Positions 24,074-32,749 of a stretch of DNA of 64,000 nucleotides are shown piece after piece. This DNA is from Streptomyces sp. NBC_00259. GTDB lineage: Bacteria > Actinomycetota > Actinomycetes > Streptomycetales > Streptomycetaceae. Numbering within the stretch: position 1 is the first letter of the stretch; each line of letters begins with the position of its first letter. The DNA is taken from the NCBI RefSeq assembly GCF_036181745.1, contig NZ_CP108080.1, positions 4,901,501 to 4,965,500 on the forward strand. Reading direction: 5' to 3'. Both the position numbers and the translations under genes were made by a program. Below the pieces are notes generated by a model that was not told where the DNA came from, searched no databases, and saw nothing but the letters and a program-made list of their open reading frames with translations.

Positions 24074-24751
24074 TCAGCCTTCCCTGGGATCCGGGGCCGG
24101 AGCGACGCCGATCGGGCAGGACACACCCGTCCCGCCGATGCCGCAGTAGCCCGCGGGGTTCTTGTCCAGGTACTGCTGGTGGTAGTCCTCCGCCGGGTAG
24201 AAGGGGCGGCCATCCGCCGGGAGGAGTTCCGTGGTGATCGTGCCGTGGCCCGAGCCCGTCAGGGCCCGCTGGTAGGACTCGCGGGAGGACTGGGCCGTGG
24301 TGGCCTGGGACGGGGTGTGGGTGTGGAGCGCCGAGCGGTACTGGGTGCCGACGTCGTTGCCCTGGCGGAAGCCCTGGGTGGGGTCGTGGGACTCCCAGAA
24401 GACCTTCAGGAGCTGTTCGTAGGTGACGACGGACGGGTCGAAGACGACGCGGACGGCCTCGGTGTGGCCCGTCAGGCCGGAGCAGACCTCTTCGTAGGTG
24501 GGGTTCTCCGTGTAGCCGCCCTGGTAGCCGACGAGGGTGGTCCAGACGCCCTTCGTCTGCCAGAACTTGCGCTCCGCGCCCCAGAAGCAGCCCAGCGCGA
24601 AGTCGGCGACCTCGAGGCCCTCGGGATAAGGGCCGAGGAGGGCGTTGCCGAGGACCGTGTGGTGGGCGGGGACGTCGAAGGCCGGGGTTTCGCGGCCGCG
24701 CAGCGCCTGGGTGGCGGTGGGCAGCTCGGGGACGCGGCGGTTCAGGAACAT
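24074..24751 (-). CDS. msrA: Peptide methionine sulfoxide reductase MsrA (second copy)
   Basis: A 225-residue MsrA of the longer class. Nucleophile Cys55 in ALGCFWGAERKFWQTKGV, then VGYQGGYTENPTYEEVCSGLTGHTEAV, EDYHQQYLDKNPAGYCGIGGTG, with C-terminal recycling cysteines Cys203 and Cys212. ATG 24751 has AGGAGGAG upstream. Probably the housekeeping copy, because its position next to metB matches the conserved Streptomyces order as I recall it. Confidence 0.95.
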   Translation of the reverse strand: MFLNRRVPELPTATQALRGRETPAFDVPAHHTVLGNALLGPYPEGLEVADFALGCFWGAERKFWQTKGVWTTLVGYQGGYTENPTYEEVCSGLTGHTEAVRVVFDPSVVTYEQLLKVFWESHDPTQGFRQGNDVGTQYRSALHTHTPSQATTAQSSRESYQRALTGSGHGTITTELLPADGRPFYPAEDYHQQYLDKNPAGYCGIGGTGVSCPIGVAPAPDPREG

Positions 24752-24795
24752 GCGGGGGACTCCTCCTGGAGTGAAGGGTGCAGTGTCCAGAACGC

Positions 24796-24832
24796 GGACG
24801 GGGCCCGCGGGATTCCCCCGCGGGCCCCGTCC
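24796..24832 (-). terminator. 16-bp perfect hairpin between msrA and the upstream gene
   Basis: GGACGGGGCCCGCGGG (24796-24811) pairs perfectly with 24817-24832 around a 5-nt loop. It lies 38 nt after the stop of the gene at 24871-25977 and 45 nt before the msrA start, so it separates the two transcripts. Confidence 0.8.
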
Positions 24833-24870
24833 GGAGCGCCTGTCGGTACTGCGGCATCGGTGCGCCGGCG

Positions 24871-25977
24871 TCAGTGCGACAGCGTCGCCGGGCTGCCGCC
24901 GTTCGCCTCGTAGCCCGCCACCGCGAGCGCCCGGTAGACCGCGTACTCCGCCGCCGGGTCGCCGCCGTGCGTCCACGGCAGGGCACCGACGTGGCCGTCC
25001 ACCCGCAGCAGCTGGTGCATGGCCTCGGCCCAGCGCTCGGACCTGACCAGGAAGAAGACGAGCAGATGGCGGACGTGGGGGAGCACCGGGTCGTCGGCCC
25101 TCGCGGTGTGCGCCGCGTGCAGTGCGCCCTCCACCGCCTTGGTGACCACCGCGCTCTGGTAGAAGCCGGTCACCAGATTGACCTCGGGCAGGTGCTCGAA
25201 CACCGCGAACAGCGGCAGTGCGGCCAGCAGCGAGCCCTGGGGTGCGCGGGCCGCCGAGGTGGTCGCGAAGTGGTCGGCCTCCTCGCGTGAGCCGTGCCAC
25301 TTCTCGCACCAGTAGTGCAGCGCGGCGAGATGGGCGCCCATGTGCGTGGGGGCGCGGTCGATCACCTTCGCCCAGAGCTGGTCGAACTGCTCGTGGGAGT
25401 AGCCGAGTCCGCGGGCCACGGCCAGTTCGACGATGTACGGGACGGGGTCGCCGGGTGCCAGCAGGGCCGCCTCGCCGCAGACCGTACGGGCCTCCTCCAG
25501 GATGATCCGGAAGTCGTCGCTGCCGACGCCGCCGGAGGACCGCCACGCCTGCTGCACCAGGAACTCCGCGTGCACGGCCGCGCCGCCCGCGTCCTTCGGG
25601 GACTCCGCGCGCCAGGTGCGCAGCCACGAGCCTCCGGTCCCGGGCTGCTGCTGCAGCTCCAGCGATGCCGCGCCCGCGAACGCCTGCACCCGCTGCCAGC
25701 GTCGCTCGCCCTCCTTCTCGGTGCCGGAGAGCAGCTGGGACGCGGCCCGCCAGTCCTGGGTGCGCTGCACCAGGTCGAGCACGTCGAGGAGGTCCTGGTC
25801 GGGCCCGGGCAGCCGCAGGTCGAGCTCCTCCTGGCGTACGAAGCCGTACGCGGCGGGGTCGGCGGCGTCCGGTGATCCGGGTGCGACCTGACGGACGGCG
25901 TGGCGGCGGCGCAGCATGTACGGGCCGATCGCCGCGGCCAGCAGGCCCAGCGCGAGCAGGAACCAGAGAATCTCCAT
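24871..25977 (-). CDS. Membrane-anchored helical-repeat protein
   Basis: A 368-residue protein. The N-terminus is one membrane span (MEILWFLLALGLLAAAIGPYM) followed by RRRH, so the rest is probably cytoplasmic. Residues 60-360 are predicted mostly helical with TPR-like spacing (DWRAASQLLSG ... LLAPGDPVPYIVELAVARGLGY ... FAVFEHLPEVNLVTGFYQSAV). No catalytic motif seen. Conserved next to metB in Streptomyces as far as I recall; the function is unknown. Divergent from metB with 95 bp between the starts. Confidence 0.8.
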   Translation of the reverse strand: MEILWFLLALGLLAAAIGPYMLRRRHAVRQVAPGSPDAADPAAYGFVRQEELDLRLPGPDQDLLDVLDLVQRTQDWRAASQLLSGTEKEGERRWQRVQAFAGAASLELQQQPGTGGSWLRTWRAESPKDAGGAAVHAEFLVQQAWRSSGGVGSDDFRIILEEARTVCGEAALLAPGDPVPYIVELAVARGLGYSHEQFDQLWAKVIDRAPTHMGAHLAALHYWCEKWHGSREEADHFATTSAARAPQGSLLAALPLFAVFEHLPEVNLVTGFYQSAVVTKAVEGALHAAHTARADDPVLPHVRHLLVFFLVRSERWAEAMHQLLRVDGHVGALPWTHGGDPAAEYAVYRALAVAGYEANGGSPATLSH

Positions 25978-26072
25978 ACGGCCATTGTCCCGGACGGCCC
26001 AGTGACGGGAACCGGTCAGGGGGCCGGGTACGAGGCCGGGTAAGCGCCGGGTGGGGACTACGCTCGGGTCGC

Positions 26073-27218
26073 ATGAGCGACCAGCACAGCTTCGAGACCA
26101 TCGCGATCCACGCGGGCAACAGCGCCGACCCGCTGACCGGCGCGGTCGTCCCGCCCATCTACCAGGTGTCCACCTACAAGCAGGACGGTGTGGGCGGACT
26201 GCGCGGCGGCTACGAGTACAGCCGCAGCGCCAACCCGACCCGTACCGCGCTGGAGGAGAACCTCGCGGCGCTGGAGGGCGGCCGCCGGGGCCTCGCCTTC
26301 GCCTCCGGCCTCGCCGCCGAGGACTGCCTGCTGCGTACGCTGCTGGTGCCCGGCGATCACGTGGTGATCCCGAACGACGCGTACGGCGGCACCTTCCGGC
26401 TCTTCGCCAAGGTGGTGCAGCGGTGGGGTGTGGAGTACTCCGTCGCCGACACCTCGGACCCGGCGTCGGTCAGGGCCGCCCTGACCGACCGTACGAAGGT
26501 GATCTGGGTCGAGACGCCGTCCAACCCGCTGCTCGGCATCACCGACATCGCCGCCGTCGCGGACATCGCCCGCACCGCCGGGGCGAAGCTCGTCGTCGAC
26601 AACACCTTCGCCAGCCCCTATCTGCAGCAGCCGCTCGCGCTGGGCGCGGACATCGTCGTGCACTCGCTGACCAAGTACATGGGCGGCCACTCGGACGTGG
26701 TCGGCGGTGCGCTGATCACCGGCGACGCCGGTCTCGGTGAGGAGCTGGCGTACCACCAGAACGCGATGGGCGCGGTCGCCGGTCCCTTCGACTCGTGGAT
26801 CGTGCTGCGGGGCATCAAGACGCTGCCGGTCCGTATGGACCGGCACAGCGAGAACGCGACGCGGGTCGCGGAGATGCTGACCAGCCACCCGAAGGTCACG
26901 CGGGTCCTGTACCCGGGGCTGGAGGAGCACCCGGGGCACGAGGTCGCGGCGAAGCAGATGAAGAGCTTCGGCGGGATGGTGTCGTTCCAGGTCCAGGGTG
27001 GCGAGGAGGCGGCGGTCGAGGTCTGCAACCGCGCGAAGCTCTTCACCCTCGGTGAGTCGCTGGGTGGTGTCGAGTCCCTGATCGAGCACCCTGGCCGGAT
27101 GACGCACGCGAGCGTCGCCGGGTCCGCGCTGGAGGTTCCGGCGGATCTGGTGCGGCTGTCCGTCGGGATCGAGTCGGTGGACGATCTCCTCGCGGACCTG
27201 CAGCAGGCGCTGGGCTGA
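26073..27218 (+). CDS. metB: Cystathionine gamma-synthase
   Basis: A 381-residue fold-type I PLP enzyme of the Cys/Met metabolism family. Schiff-base Lys201 is in HSLTKYMGGHSDVVGG; YEYSRSANPTR (about 48-57) binds PLP phosphate from the neighbouring subunit. It condenses O-succinyl- or O-acetyl-homoserine with cysteine to cystathionine in methionine synthesis; gamma-lyase activity is a family alternative. The start SDQHSFETIAIHAG is typical of actinobacterial MetB. Confidence 0.93.
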   Translation: MSDQHSFETIAIHAGNSADPLTGAVVPPIYQVSTYKQDGVGGLRGGYEYSRSANPTRTALEENLAALEGGRRGLAFASGLAAEDCLLRTLLVPGDHVVIPNDAYGGTFRLFAKVVQRWGVEYSVADTSDPASVRAALTDRTKVIWVETPSNPLLGITDIAAVADIARTAGAKLVVDNTFASPYLQQPLALGADIVVHSLTKYMGGHSDVVGGALITGDAGLGEELAYHQNAMGAVAGPFDSWIVLRGIKTLPVRMDRHSENATRVAEMLTSHPKVTRVLYPGLEEHPGHEVAAKQMKSFGGMVSFQVQGGEEAAVEVCNRAKLFTLGESLGGVESLIEHPGRMTHASVAGSALEVPADLVRLSVGIESVDDLLADLQQALG

Positions 27219-27415
27219 CCTTCGTGGGGCGCTGCCCCGGGCCCCGGTACCGCCGCCCGGCGGGCCGGGGCCCGTTGTCGTACGGGCTGTGCGGGCAGTT
27301 CGGACGGGCTGTGCGGGGCGTGCGGGCAGTTCGTACGGGCCGGCCGGGTCGTACGCGGGCGGGGGCAGGGGCGTGCGGGCGGGGGCGAGCAGATCGCAGC
27401 GAGCGGACGGGCCGG

Positions 27416-27607
27416 TCAGGTGCTGACCTTCTCGTCCTCCAGCATGCTGTGTATCTGTTCGCGGAGTTCCGCGGTGTCGGTGTGGCCGTGGACGGATACG
27501 GCGTGTTCCGTGGCGGCCTGGAGGACTTCCTCCTCCTGGCCGGAGATGGTGAGCGTGCAACCCGTCTCGCTCGGGAACCTGCGGCAATCGGCAACTTTTC
27601 TGGTCAT
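27416..27607 (-). CDS. DUF1059 small protein
   Basis: A 63-residue protein matching DUF1059: VADCRRFPSETGCTLTISGQEEEVLQAATEHAVSVHGH. It keeps the two conserved Cys and C-terminal His, suggesting metal or redox binding; function unknown. ATG preceded by AGGAGGTCGTC. The 197 bp between it and metB contain CGGGC/GTACGGGC-rich imperfect repeats but no gene. Confidence 0.85.
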   Translation of the reverse strand: MTRKVADCRRFPSETGCTLTISGQEEEVLQAATEHAVSVHGHTDTAELREQIHSMLEDEKVST

Positions 27608-27700
27608 GACGACCTCCTGTCTGATGCGTTGCGCCGCTCGTTCCAGGATAGGTCCGGCCTCACGAGCTCTCACCAGCCGGCCGTGTCACCGACCGACCGT

Positions 27701-27745
27701 GTGTCAGCAGCCCTCGTGTCAGCAGCCCTCGTGTCACCAGCCCTC
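27701..27745 (-). repeat. 15-bp tandem repeat carrying in-frame stop codons
   Basis: Three head-to-tail copies of GTGTCAGCAGCCCTC (plus strand) at 27701, 27716 and 27731; the last has CACCAG. On the minus strand each unit reads GAG GGC TG(G/C) TGA CAC, so the end of the small membrane protein and its stop are repeated in frame. Confidence 0.9.
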
Positions 27746-27988
27746 GACCTCCGGCGTCGTCGTCGACGGCGGTACGACCCACGGTTCGGCGGCCGCCGCC
27801 CACACCGCGAACGCGATCGCGGCCGCGAGCAGCAGCGCACAGCCCACGCGGTGCAGTGCCCTGCGGCGGCGTCGCAGCCGGGCGCCCCGGTGGGCCGCGC
27901 GCAGGTGCAGGTCGCCGGGGACCAGCGGATGCGGGGCGTCGAGCATCCGCCGTACTTCTTCCTCCTTGCGGCCGCCCTGCCGGGTCAT
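27734..27988 (-). CDS. Small one-span membrane protein, possible sigma-factor partner
   Basis: An 84-residue protein: basic, helical N-terminal half (MTRQGGRKEEEVRRMLDAPH ... RRRRRALHRV), one membrane span (GCALLLAAAIAFAVWAAAA) and a short outer tail. The start overlaps the stop of the sigma-like gene by 4 bp (ATGA). The topology fits a minimal membrane anti-sigma factor; no known anti-sigma domain is visible, so that is inference from coupling. Confidence 0.7.
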   Translation of the reverse strand: MTRQGGRKEEEVRRMLDAPHPLVPGDLHLRAAHRGARLRRRRRALHRVGCALLLAAAIAFAVWAAAAEPWVVPPSTTTPEVEGW

Positions 27989-28488
27989 GACGCATCCCTC
28001 CAGGTCGGGGCGCGCAGCCGCGGCGGGCGGGTGCTGCGCAGGACGGAGACGGCACGGGTGCCGATCGCCCGGACCCGTTCCACCGGCAGTCCGAGCAGCG
28101 CCGCGGTCTGTTCCTCGGGCACGCCCTCGTACAGGCGCAGTACGACGACGAGCCGCTCCTGCGGGACGAGCCGGACCAGTACCCCGGCGTCCGCGCCGGC
28201 GTCCCAGGTCCTGGCCCGTCGCCGCAGCCGCCAGGCGCTCCGGGCGAAGCGGGTGACGAGTTCCTGGCGGGTGCGGTCGTACGGGTCCTCGTCGTGGCGC
28301 CGGTCCCACTCCGCGTACATCTCGGCCAGCGCGCCGACCAGCAGCCGCTGTGCCTCGGGGCTGTGCCCGGGCGACTCCGCCGTCAGCAGCGTCGCGACAT
28401 GGAGCAGCCGGCCACCCGCGCCCGCGACGAATGCCTCGAATTCCCGGGCGCGGCGGTCGGCGAGCGTGGACTCTCGCCTCTCGCGCAC
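27985..28488 (-). CDS. Degenerate ECF-like RNA polymerase sigma factor
   Basis: A 167-residue protein. Residues about 105-155 resemble sigma region 4 with an HTH (LVPQERLVVVLRLYEGVPEEQTAALLGLPVERVRAIGTRAVSVLR), of the SigE-like group of actinobacterial ECF factors. The region-2 part (15-80) is poorly conserved. It may be an active ECF sigma factor or a decayed paralog. Coupled to the downstream membrane protein. Confidence 0.75.
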   Translation of the reverse strand: MRERRESTLADRRAREFEAFVAGAGGRLLHVATLLTAESPGHSPEAQRLLVGALAEMYAEWDRRHDEDPYDRTRQELVTRFARSAWRLRRRARTWDAGADAGVLVRLVPQERLVVVLRLYEGVPEEQTAALLGLPVERVRAIGTRAVSVLRSTRPPRLRAPTWRDAS

Positions 28489-28519
28489 GTCCTCATATCA
28501 GAGCAGGCGGCGGCTGCGG

Positions 28520-29032
28520 TCAAGAGGTCGGGGACGGCTCCGTCGCTTCACCGGGGAGCCCGGCCTGCCGGGCGGAGAGCGCCGAGTTGAAACGCGTGAG
28601 CAGCGTGCAGAACGATTCCCGCTCCTCGGGCGTCCAGCCGTCGGTCACCTGGGCCATCAACTCGCGCCGCGAGGAGCGCACTTCCTCCAGTCGGGACTGG
28701 CCGCGCGGCGACAGCTGCAGGACGACGGCACGGCCGTCCTCCGGGTGCGAGGTGCGCTTCACCAGGCCCGTGTCGACGAGCGGCGCGACCTGGCGGGTGA
28801 CGGTCGAGGAGTCGATGCCCATTCCGGCCGCGAGGGCCTTCACGCCCATCGGGCCTTCCTGGTCGAGCCGGTTGAGCAGCAGATAGGCGGCACGATCCAT
28901 CGAGTTGCGGACCTGACCGACGCCGCCGAGCCGGGTCTGCTCGGCTCTGCGCGCGAAGAGGGCCACCTGGTGCTGGAGGGCATCGAGGAGACCGGGGTCT
29001 AGATCAGTCGTCATGTCCTGAGATGTGGGCAT
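28520..29032 (-). CDS. MarR-family regulator
   Basis: A 170-residue winged-helix protein (LNRLDQEGPMGVKALAAGMGIDSSTVTRQVAPLVDTGLVKRTSHPEDGRAVVLQLSPRG). The HTH and beta-wing are intact. ATG 29032 is taken for the GAGAG upstream; ATG 29014 is also possible. Divergent from ilvA with 145 bp between starts. Ligand and targets unknown. Confidence 0.88.
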   Translation of the reverse strand: MPTSQDMTTDLDPGLLDALQHQVALFARRAEQTRLGGVGQVRNSMDRAAYLLLNRLDQEGPMGVKALAAGMGIDSSTVTRQVAPLVDTGLVKRTSHPEDGRAVVLQLSPRGQSRLEEVRSSRRELMAQVTDGWTPEERESFCTLLTRFNSALSARQAGLPGEATEPSPTS

Positions 29033-29177
29033 GGCTGCGGGCTCTCTCGTGCGGTGGTCAGTTGGTGGGGGACAGAGTACGCGGAGCCGGGCGAGTGCGT
29101 ACGGGCCCTGCGAAATCCTGTGGACAACTGTGTGACCGGGGCGGCCGTCACCCCGCTGAGCTGCGAGACTTGCTGTC

Positions 29178-30407
29178 ATGAGCTTCCGCACGCCTGGCCC
29201 CTTTCACCCGCTCATCCTCGACGACGTCCGAGGGGCCCAGAAGATGCTCGCCGGTGTGGCCCGCATGACGCCGATGGAGGGCAGTCGGTATCTGTCGGGC
29301 CTGGTCGGAGCCCCGGTGCACCTCAAGTGCGAGAACCTCCAGCGGACGGGCTCGTTCAAGCTGCGCGGCGCGTACGTACGGATCTCCGGGCTGCGTCCCG
29401 AGGAGCGCGCGGCGGGCGTCGTCGCGGCGTCGGCGGGCAATCACGCGCAGGGCGTGGCCCTGGCGTCCTCGCTCCTCGGCGTGCACTCCACGGTGTTCAT
29501 GCCCCAGGGGGCGCCGCTGCCGAAGATCGCGGCGACCCGGGACTACGGCGCCGATGTGCGGCTGCACGGCCAGGTCGTCGACGAGAGCTTGGCCGCGGCG
29601 CAGGAGTACGCGTACGAGACCGGCGCGGTCTTCATCCACCCCTTCGACCACCCGGACATCATCGCGGGTCAGGGCACTGTGGGTCTGGAGATCCTGGAGC
29701 AGTGCCCGGAGGTGCGGACGATCGTCGTCGGGGTCGGGGGTGGTGGTCTGGCGGCGGGTATCGCGGTCGCGGTGAAGGCGCTGCGTCCCGATGTGAAGGT
29801 GATCGGGGTCCAGGCGGAGGGCGCGGCGGCGTTTCCGCCGTCGCTGGCCGCGGGCCGGCCGGTGGCCGTCGAGGCGCCGGTGACCATGGCGGACGGCATC
29901 AAGGTGGGCTGCCCCGGCGATGTGACGTACACGATCGTCGAGGAGCTGGTGGACGAGGTGCGCACGGTGTCGGAGGACGCGCTCTCCTCGGCGCTGCTGC
30001 TGTGCCTGGAGCGGGCGAAGCAGGTCGTCGAACCGGCGGGGGCGAGTCCCGTCGCCGCGCTGCTCAGCGAGCCCCGGGCCTTCCAGGGGCCGGTCGTGGC
30101 CGTGCTGTCGGGCGGCAATGTGGACCCGCTGCTGATGCAGCGCATCCTGCGGCACGGCATGGCGGCGGCGGGCCGCTATCTGTCGCTGCGGCTGAGGCTG
30201 GCGGACCGGCCCGGGGCGCTCGCGACGCTGCTGGGGGTGTTGTCAGTGGTGGATGCGAATGTTCTGGACGTGGGGCATGTGCGGACCGATCCGCGGCTCG
30301 GCCTGACGGAGGTCGAGGTGGAGCTCCAGCTGGAGACGAAGGGGCCGGAGCACTGTGCGGAGGTCGGTGCGGCGTTGGAGGAGGCGGGGTACCGGGTCAT
30401 CGGCTGA
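29178..30407 (+). CDS. ilvA: Threonine ammonia-lyase (threonine deaminase)
   Basis: A 409-residue fold-type II PLP enzyme. Schiff-base Lys61 is in RTGSFKLRGA; the phosphate-binding glycine loop is VGVGGGGLAAGI. Residues about 330-409 form a C-terminal ACT-like domain (YLSLRLRLADRPGALATLLGVLSVVDANVLDVGH). It converts L-threonine to 2-oxobutanoate and ammonia. The single ACT domain and short length suggest the catabolic/actinobacterial type rather than the two-domain isoleucine-regulated enzyme. Confidence 0.93.
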   Translation: MSFRTPGPFHPLILDDVRGAQKMLAGVARMTPMEGSRYLSGLVGAPVHLKCENLQRTGSFKLRGAYVRISGLRPEERAAGVVAASAGNHAQGVALASSLLGVHSTVFMPQGAPLPKIAATRDYGADVRLHGQVVDESLAAAQEYAYETGAVFIHPFDHPDIIAGQGTVGLEILEQCPEVRTIVVGVGGGGLAAGIAVAVKALRPDVKVIGVQAEGAAAFPPSLAAGRPVAVEAPVTMADGIKVGCPGDVTYTIVEELVDEVRTVSEDALSSALLLCLERAKQVVEPAGASPVAALLSEPRAFQGPVVAVLSGGNVDPLLMQRILRHGMAAAGRYLSLRLRLADRPGALATLLGVLSVVDANVLDVGHVRTDPRLGLTEVEVELQLETKGPEHCAEVGAALEEAGYRVIG

Positions 30408-30417
30408 GGCCGAGCCG

Positions 30418-30510
30418 CCCACGACACTGCCCGCGGCACTGCGGACGACACCGCCCGCGGCACTGCCCGCGGCACCACTCACGACACTGCCCGCAGAACT
30501 GCTGACGACA
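30418..30510 (+). repeat. Imperfect GCCCGCGGCACT repeats after ilvA
   Basis: Five or so degenerate copies of an ACTGCCCGCGGC-type unit, mixed with ACGACAC, follow the ilvA stop within 90 bp. There is no gene in 30408-30676. Confidence 0.75.
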
Positions 30511-30529
30511 GCCTTACGGCAGGGCTTGT

Positions 30530-30547
30530 GTATCGCGATGTATCGCG
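30530..30547 (+). promoter_or_regulatory. GTATCGCG direct repeat upstream of the ABC exporter
   Basis: GTATCGCGATGTATCGCG contains two GTATCGCG elements exactly 10 bp apart, on one face of the helix, with an ATCGCGAT palindrome inside. It lies 130-147 bp upstream of the DrrA-like start, in a locally AT-richer stretch. Likely an operator; the regulator is not encoded next to it. Confidence 0.5.
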
Positions 30548-30676
30548 TTACCTTGTGGCCCGCGCCGCTATTTTCGGATGCGTCGGTCGACGGCAATACC
30601 TAAGCTTGCGCGGCAATCGCCTGAAGTAAGCGGTCCATAAGTCATGACCTCATCCTCTGCCACTGGGAGTACCCAC

Positions 30677-31720
30677 ATGCCAGGCGCCATTTACGCCGAA
30701 GGTCTGGTGAAGACCTTCGGCGAGGTAAGGGCTCTGGACGGAGTTGATCTCGACGTTCCCGAGGGCACCGTCCTCGGGCTCCTCGGCCCGAACGGCGCGG
30801 GCAAGACCACCGCCGTGCGCGTCCTGACCACCCTGCTCCAGCCCGACAGCGGCAAGGCGGTCGTGGCGGGCATCGACGTCCTCAAGAATCCCAACGAAGT
30901 CCGGCGGTCGATCGGGCTCTCCGGCCAGTTCGCCGCCGTCGACGAGTATCTGACGGGGCGCGAGAACCTGCAGATGGTCGGGCGGCTGTACCAGATGAAC
31001 GCGAAGGCGGCGAAGGTCCGGGCCGGCGAGCTGCTGGAGCGGTTCAACCTCGCCGACGCGGCCGACCGCCCGGCCAAGACATACTCCGGCGGTATGCGCC
31101 GCCGTCTCGACCTCGCGGCCGCGCTGGTCGTCTCCCCGCCCGTGATGTTCATGGACGAGCCGACGACCGGTCTCGACCCGCGAAACCGTCAGGCGCTGTG
31201 GGAGGTCATCAAGGAGCTCGTCGGCGGCGGTACGACCCTGCTCCTCACCACCCAGTACCTGGAGGAGGCCGACCACCTCGCCGACGCCATCTGCGTCATC
31301 GACCACGGCAAGGTCATCGCCCGTGGCACGTCGGACGAGCTCAAGGCCCGTACCGGCGGCGAGCGCGTCGAGGTCGTCGTCCACCGGCCCGAGGAGATCG
31401 CCCCGGCCCGTGACGTCCTCCTCCGCTTCGGCATGGACGGCGCCGAGGCCGCCGACGTCGCCGTGGACGCGCACACCCGCAGGCTCACCGTCCCGGTCGC
31501 GGGAGGCGCCAAGCTGCTCGCCGAGGTCATCCGCGAGCTGGACACCATCGGCATCGAGATCGACGACATCGGTCTGCGCCGGCCGACCCTCGACGACGTC
31601 TTCATCTCCCTGACCGGCCACCACGCCGAGGCGGCCGCGGAGGACAACGGCGAGGTGCCGGCGGCCCGGCAGTCGAAAGAGCGCAAGGACCGCAAGGCCG
31701 GAAAGGAGGCCGTGAAGTGA
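30677..31720 (+). CDS. DrrA-like ABC transporter ATPase (second)
   Basis: A 347-residue ATPase with Walker A GPNGAGKTT, signature TYSGGMRRRLDLA, Walker B VMFMDEPTTGLD, and a DrrA-type C-terminal regulatory stretch (TLDDVFISLTG). The C-terminus adds a highly charged tail rich in Lys, Arg and Glu. ATG 30677 has GGGAG 7 nt upstream, better than ATG 30644. It overlaps the permease start by 4 bp. It is a paralog of the pair at 16.7-18.5 kb, but without a DUF4097 partner. Confidence 0.92.
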   Translation: MPGAIYAEGLVKTFGEVRALDGVDLDVPEGTVLGLLGPNGAGKTTAVRVLTTLLQPDSGKAVVAGIDVLKNPNEVRRSIGLSGQFAAVDEYLTGRENLQMVGRLYQMNAKAAKVRAGELLERFNLADAADRPAKTYSGGMRRRLDLAAALVVSPPVMFMDEPTTGLDPRNRQALWEVIKELVGGGTTLLLTTQYLEEADHLADAICVIDHGKVIARGTSDELKARTGGERVEVVVHRPEEIAPARDVLLRFGMDGAEAADVAVDAHTRRLTVPVAGGAKLLAEVIRELDTIGIEIDDIGLRRPTLDDVFISLTGHHAEAAAEDNGEVPAARQSKERKDRKAGKEAVK

Positions 31721-32577
31721 CCACCGTCCAGGAAGCGGCGGACCGCGTCGCGGCCCCCCGTCCGCGCGGCGGCATCGCACAGTCGGTGAGCGATTCGCTC
31801 GTCGTCGCCAAGCGCAATCTGATCCGTATGACGCGGATCCCGGAGATGATCATCTTCGGCATGATCCAGCCGATCATGTTCGTGGTGCTGTTCACGTACG
31901 TCTTCGGCGGCTCCATCCAGGTCGGCGGGTCCACCTCGACGCAGGCCTACCGCGAGTTCCTGATGGCCGGCATCTTCGCCCAGACCGTGACGTTCGCCAC
32001 GGCGGGTGCCGGTGCGGGCATCGCCGACGACATGCACAAGGGCCTCATCGACCGCTTCCGGTCGCTGCCCATGGCGCGCGGTGCGGTCCTCACCGGCCGT
32101 ACGCTCGCCGACCTGGTGCAGACGGCGCTCACGCTCGTCGTCCTCGCCGTCGTGGCACTGATCGTCGGCTGGCGCGTCCACGAGAACATCGGCAAGGTGC
32201 TGCTCGGCTTCATGCTGCTGCTCCTGCTCGGGTACGCGTTCTCCTGGATCGGCGCGCTGATCGGCCTCTCCGTGCGTACGCCCGAGGCGGCCACCTCCGG
32301 CGGACTGATCTGGCTGTTCCCGCTGACGTTCATCTCGAACGCCTTCGTGGACGCCAACCAGATGCCGACGTTCCTGCGGACGATCGCCGAGTGGAACCCG
32401 TTCAGCGCGACCGTGCAGGCGTGCCGTGAGCTGTTCGGCAATCTGCCGCCCGGCTTCAAGGCGCCCGAGGCATGGCCCATGCAGCACCCGATCCTGGCCT
32501 CGGTGCTCTGGTCGGTGCTGATCCTGCTCGTCTTCCGCACCCTGGCGGTCCGCAAGTACCGCTCGGCGACGGTCTGA
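31717..32577 (+). CDS. DrrB-like ABC transporter permease (second)
   Basis: A 286-residue ABC-2 permease with six spans (MIIFGMIQPIMFVVLFTYVFGG ... FMLLLLLGYAFSWIGALIGL ... GGLIWLFPLTFISNAFV). GTG start within GTGA, coupled to the ATPase. The long N-terminus (40 residues) is hydrophilic. Export of a lipid or drug is expected; the substrate is unknown. Confidence 0.9.
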   Translation: MTTVQEAADRVAAPRPRGGIAQSVSDSLVVAKRNLIRMTRIPEMIIFGMIQPIMFVVLFTYVFGGSIQVGGSTSTQAYREFLMAGIFAQTVTFATAGAGAGIADDMHKGLIDRFRSLPMARGAVLTGRTLADLVQTALTLVVLAVVALIVGWRVHENIGKVLLGFMLLLLLGYAFSWIGALIGLSVRTPEAATSGGLIWLFPLTFISNAFVDANQMPTFLRTIAEWNPFSATVQACRELFGNLPPGFKAPEAWPMQHPILASVLWSVLILLVFRTLAVRKYRSATV

Positions 32578-32585
32578 GCCCGCGG

Positions 32586-32670
32586 GCTCACATCAGTCGC
32601 TCACATCAGTCGCTCACACTGGGCGCTCACATCAGTCGCTCACACCGGGCGCTCGCGCACACAGCAGGCG
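32586..32670 (+). repeat. Imperfect CGCTCACATCAGT repeats
   Basis: About six units of the type GCTCACATCAGTC/GCTCACACCGGGC follow the permease stop and run up to the terminator. Units are 12-14 bp and diverged. Confidence 0.8.
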
Positions 32671-32683
32671 CTCACACAGACAG

Positions 32684-32717
32684 AAGGTCCCCGGCACCAC
32701 ACGGTGCCGGGGACCTT
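32684..32717. terminator. 15-bp perfect hairpin between the permease gene and greA
   Basis: AAGGTCCCCGGCACC (32684-32698) pairs perfectly with 32703-32717 around a 4-nt loop. Its A and T ends make it symmetric, so it should stop transcription from both converging genes. Confidence 0.85.
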
Positions 32718-32749
32718 CCGTATACGGCCTGCTGGCGGGGACGGGCGGC

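Noticed and set aside
30644..30676. Upstream ATG as the start of the second DrrA-like ATPase
   Set aside because: No ribosome site before 30644, whereas GGGAG precedes ATG 30677.
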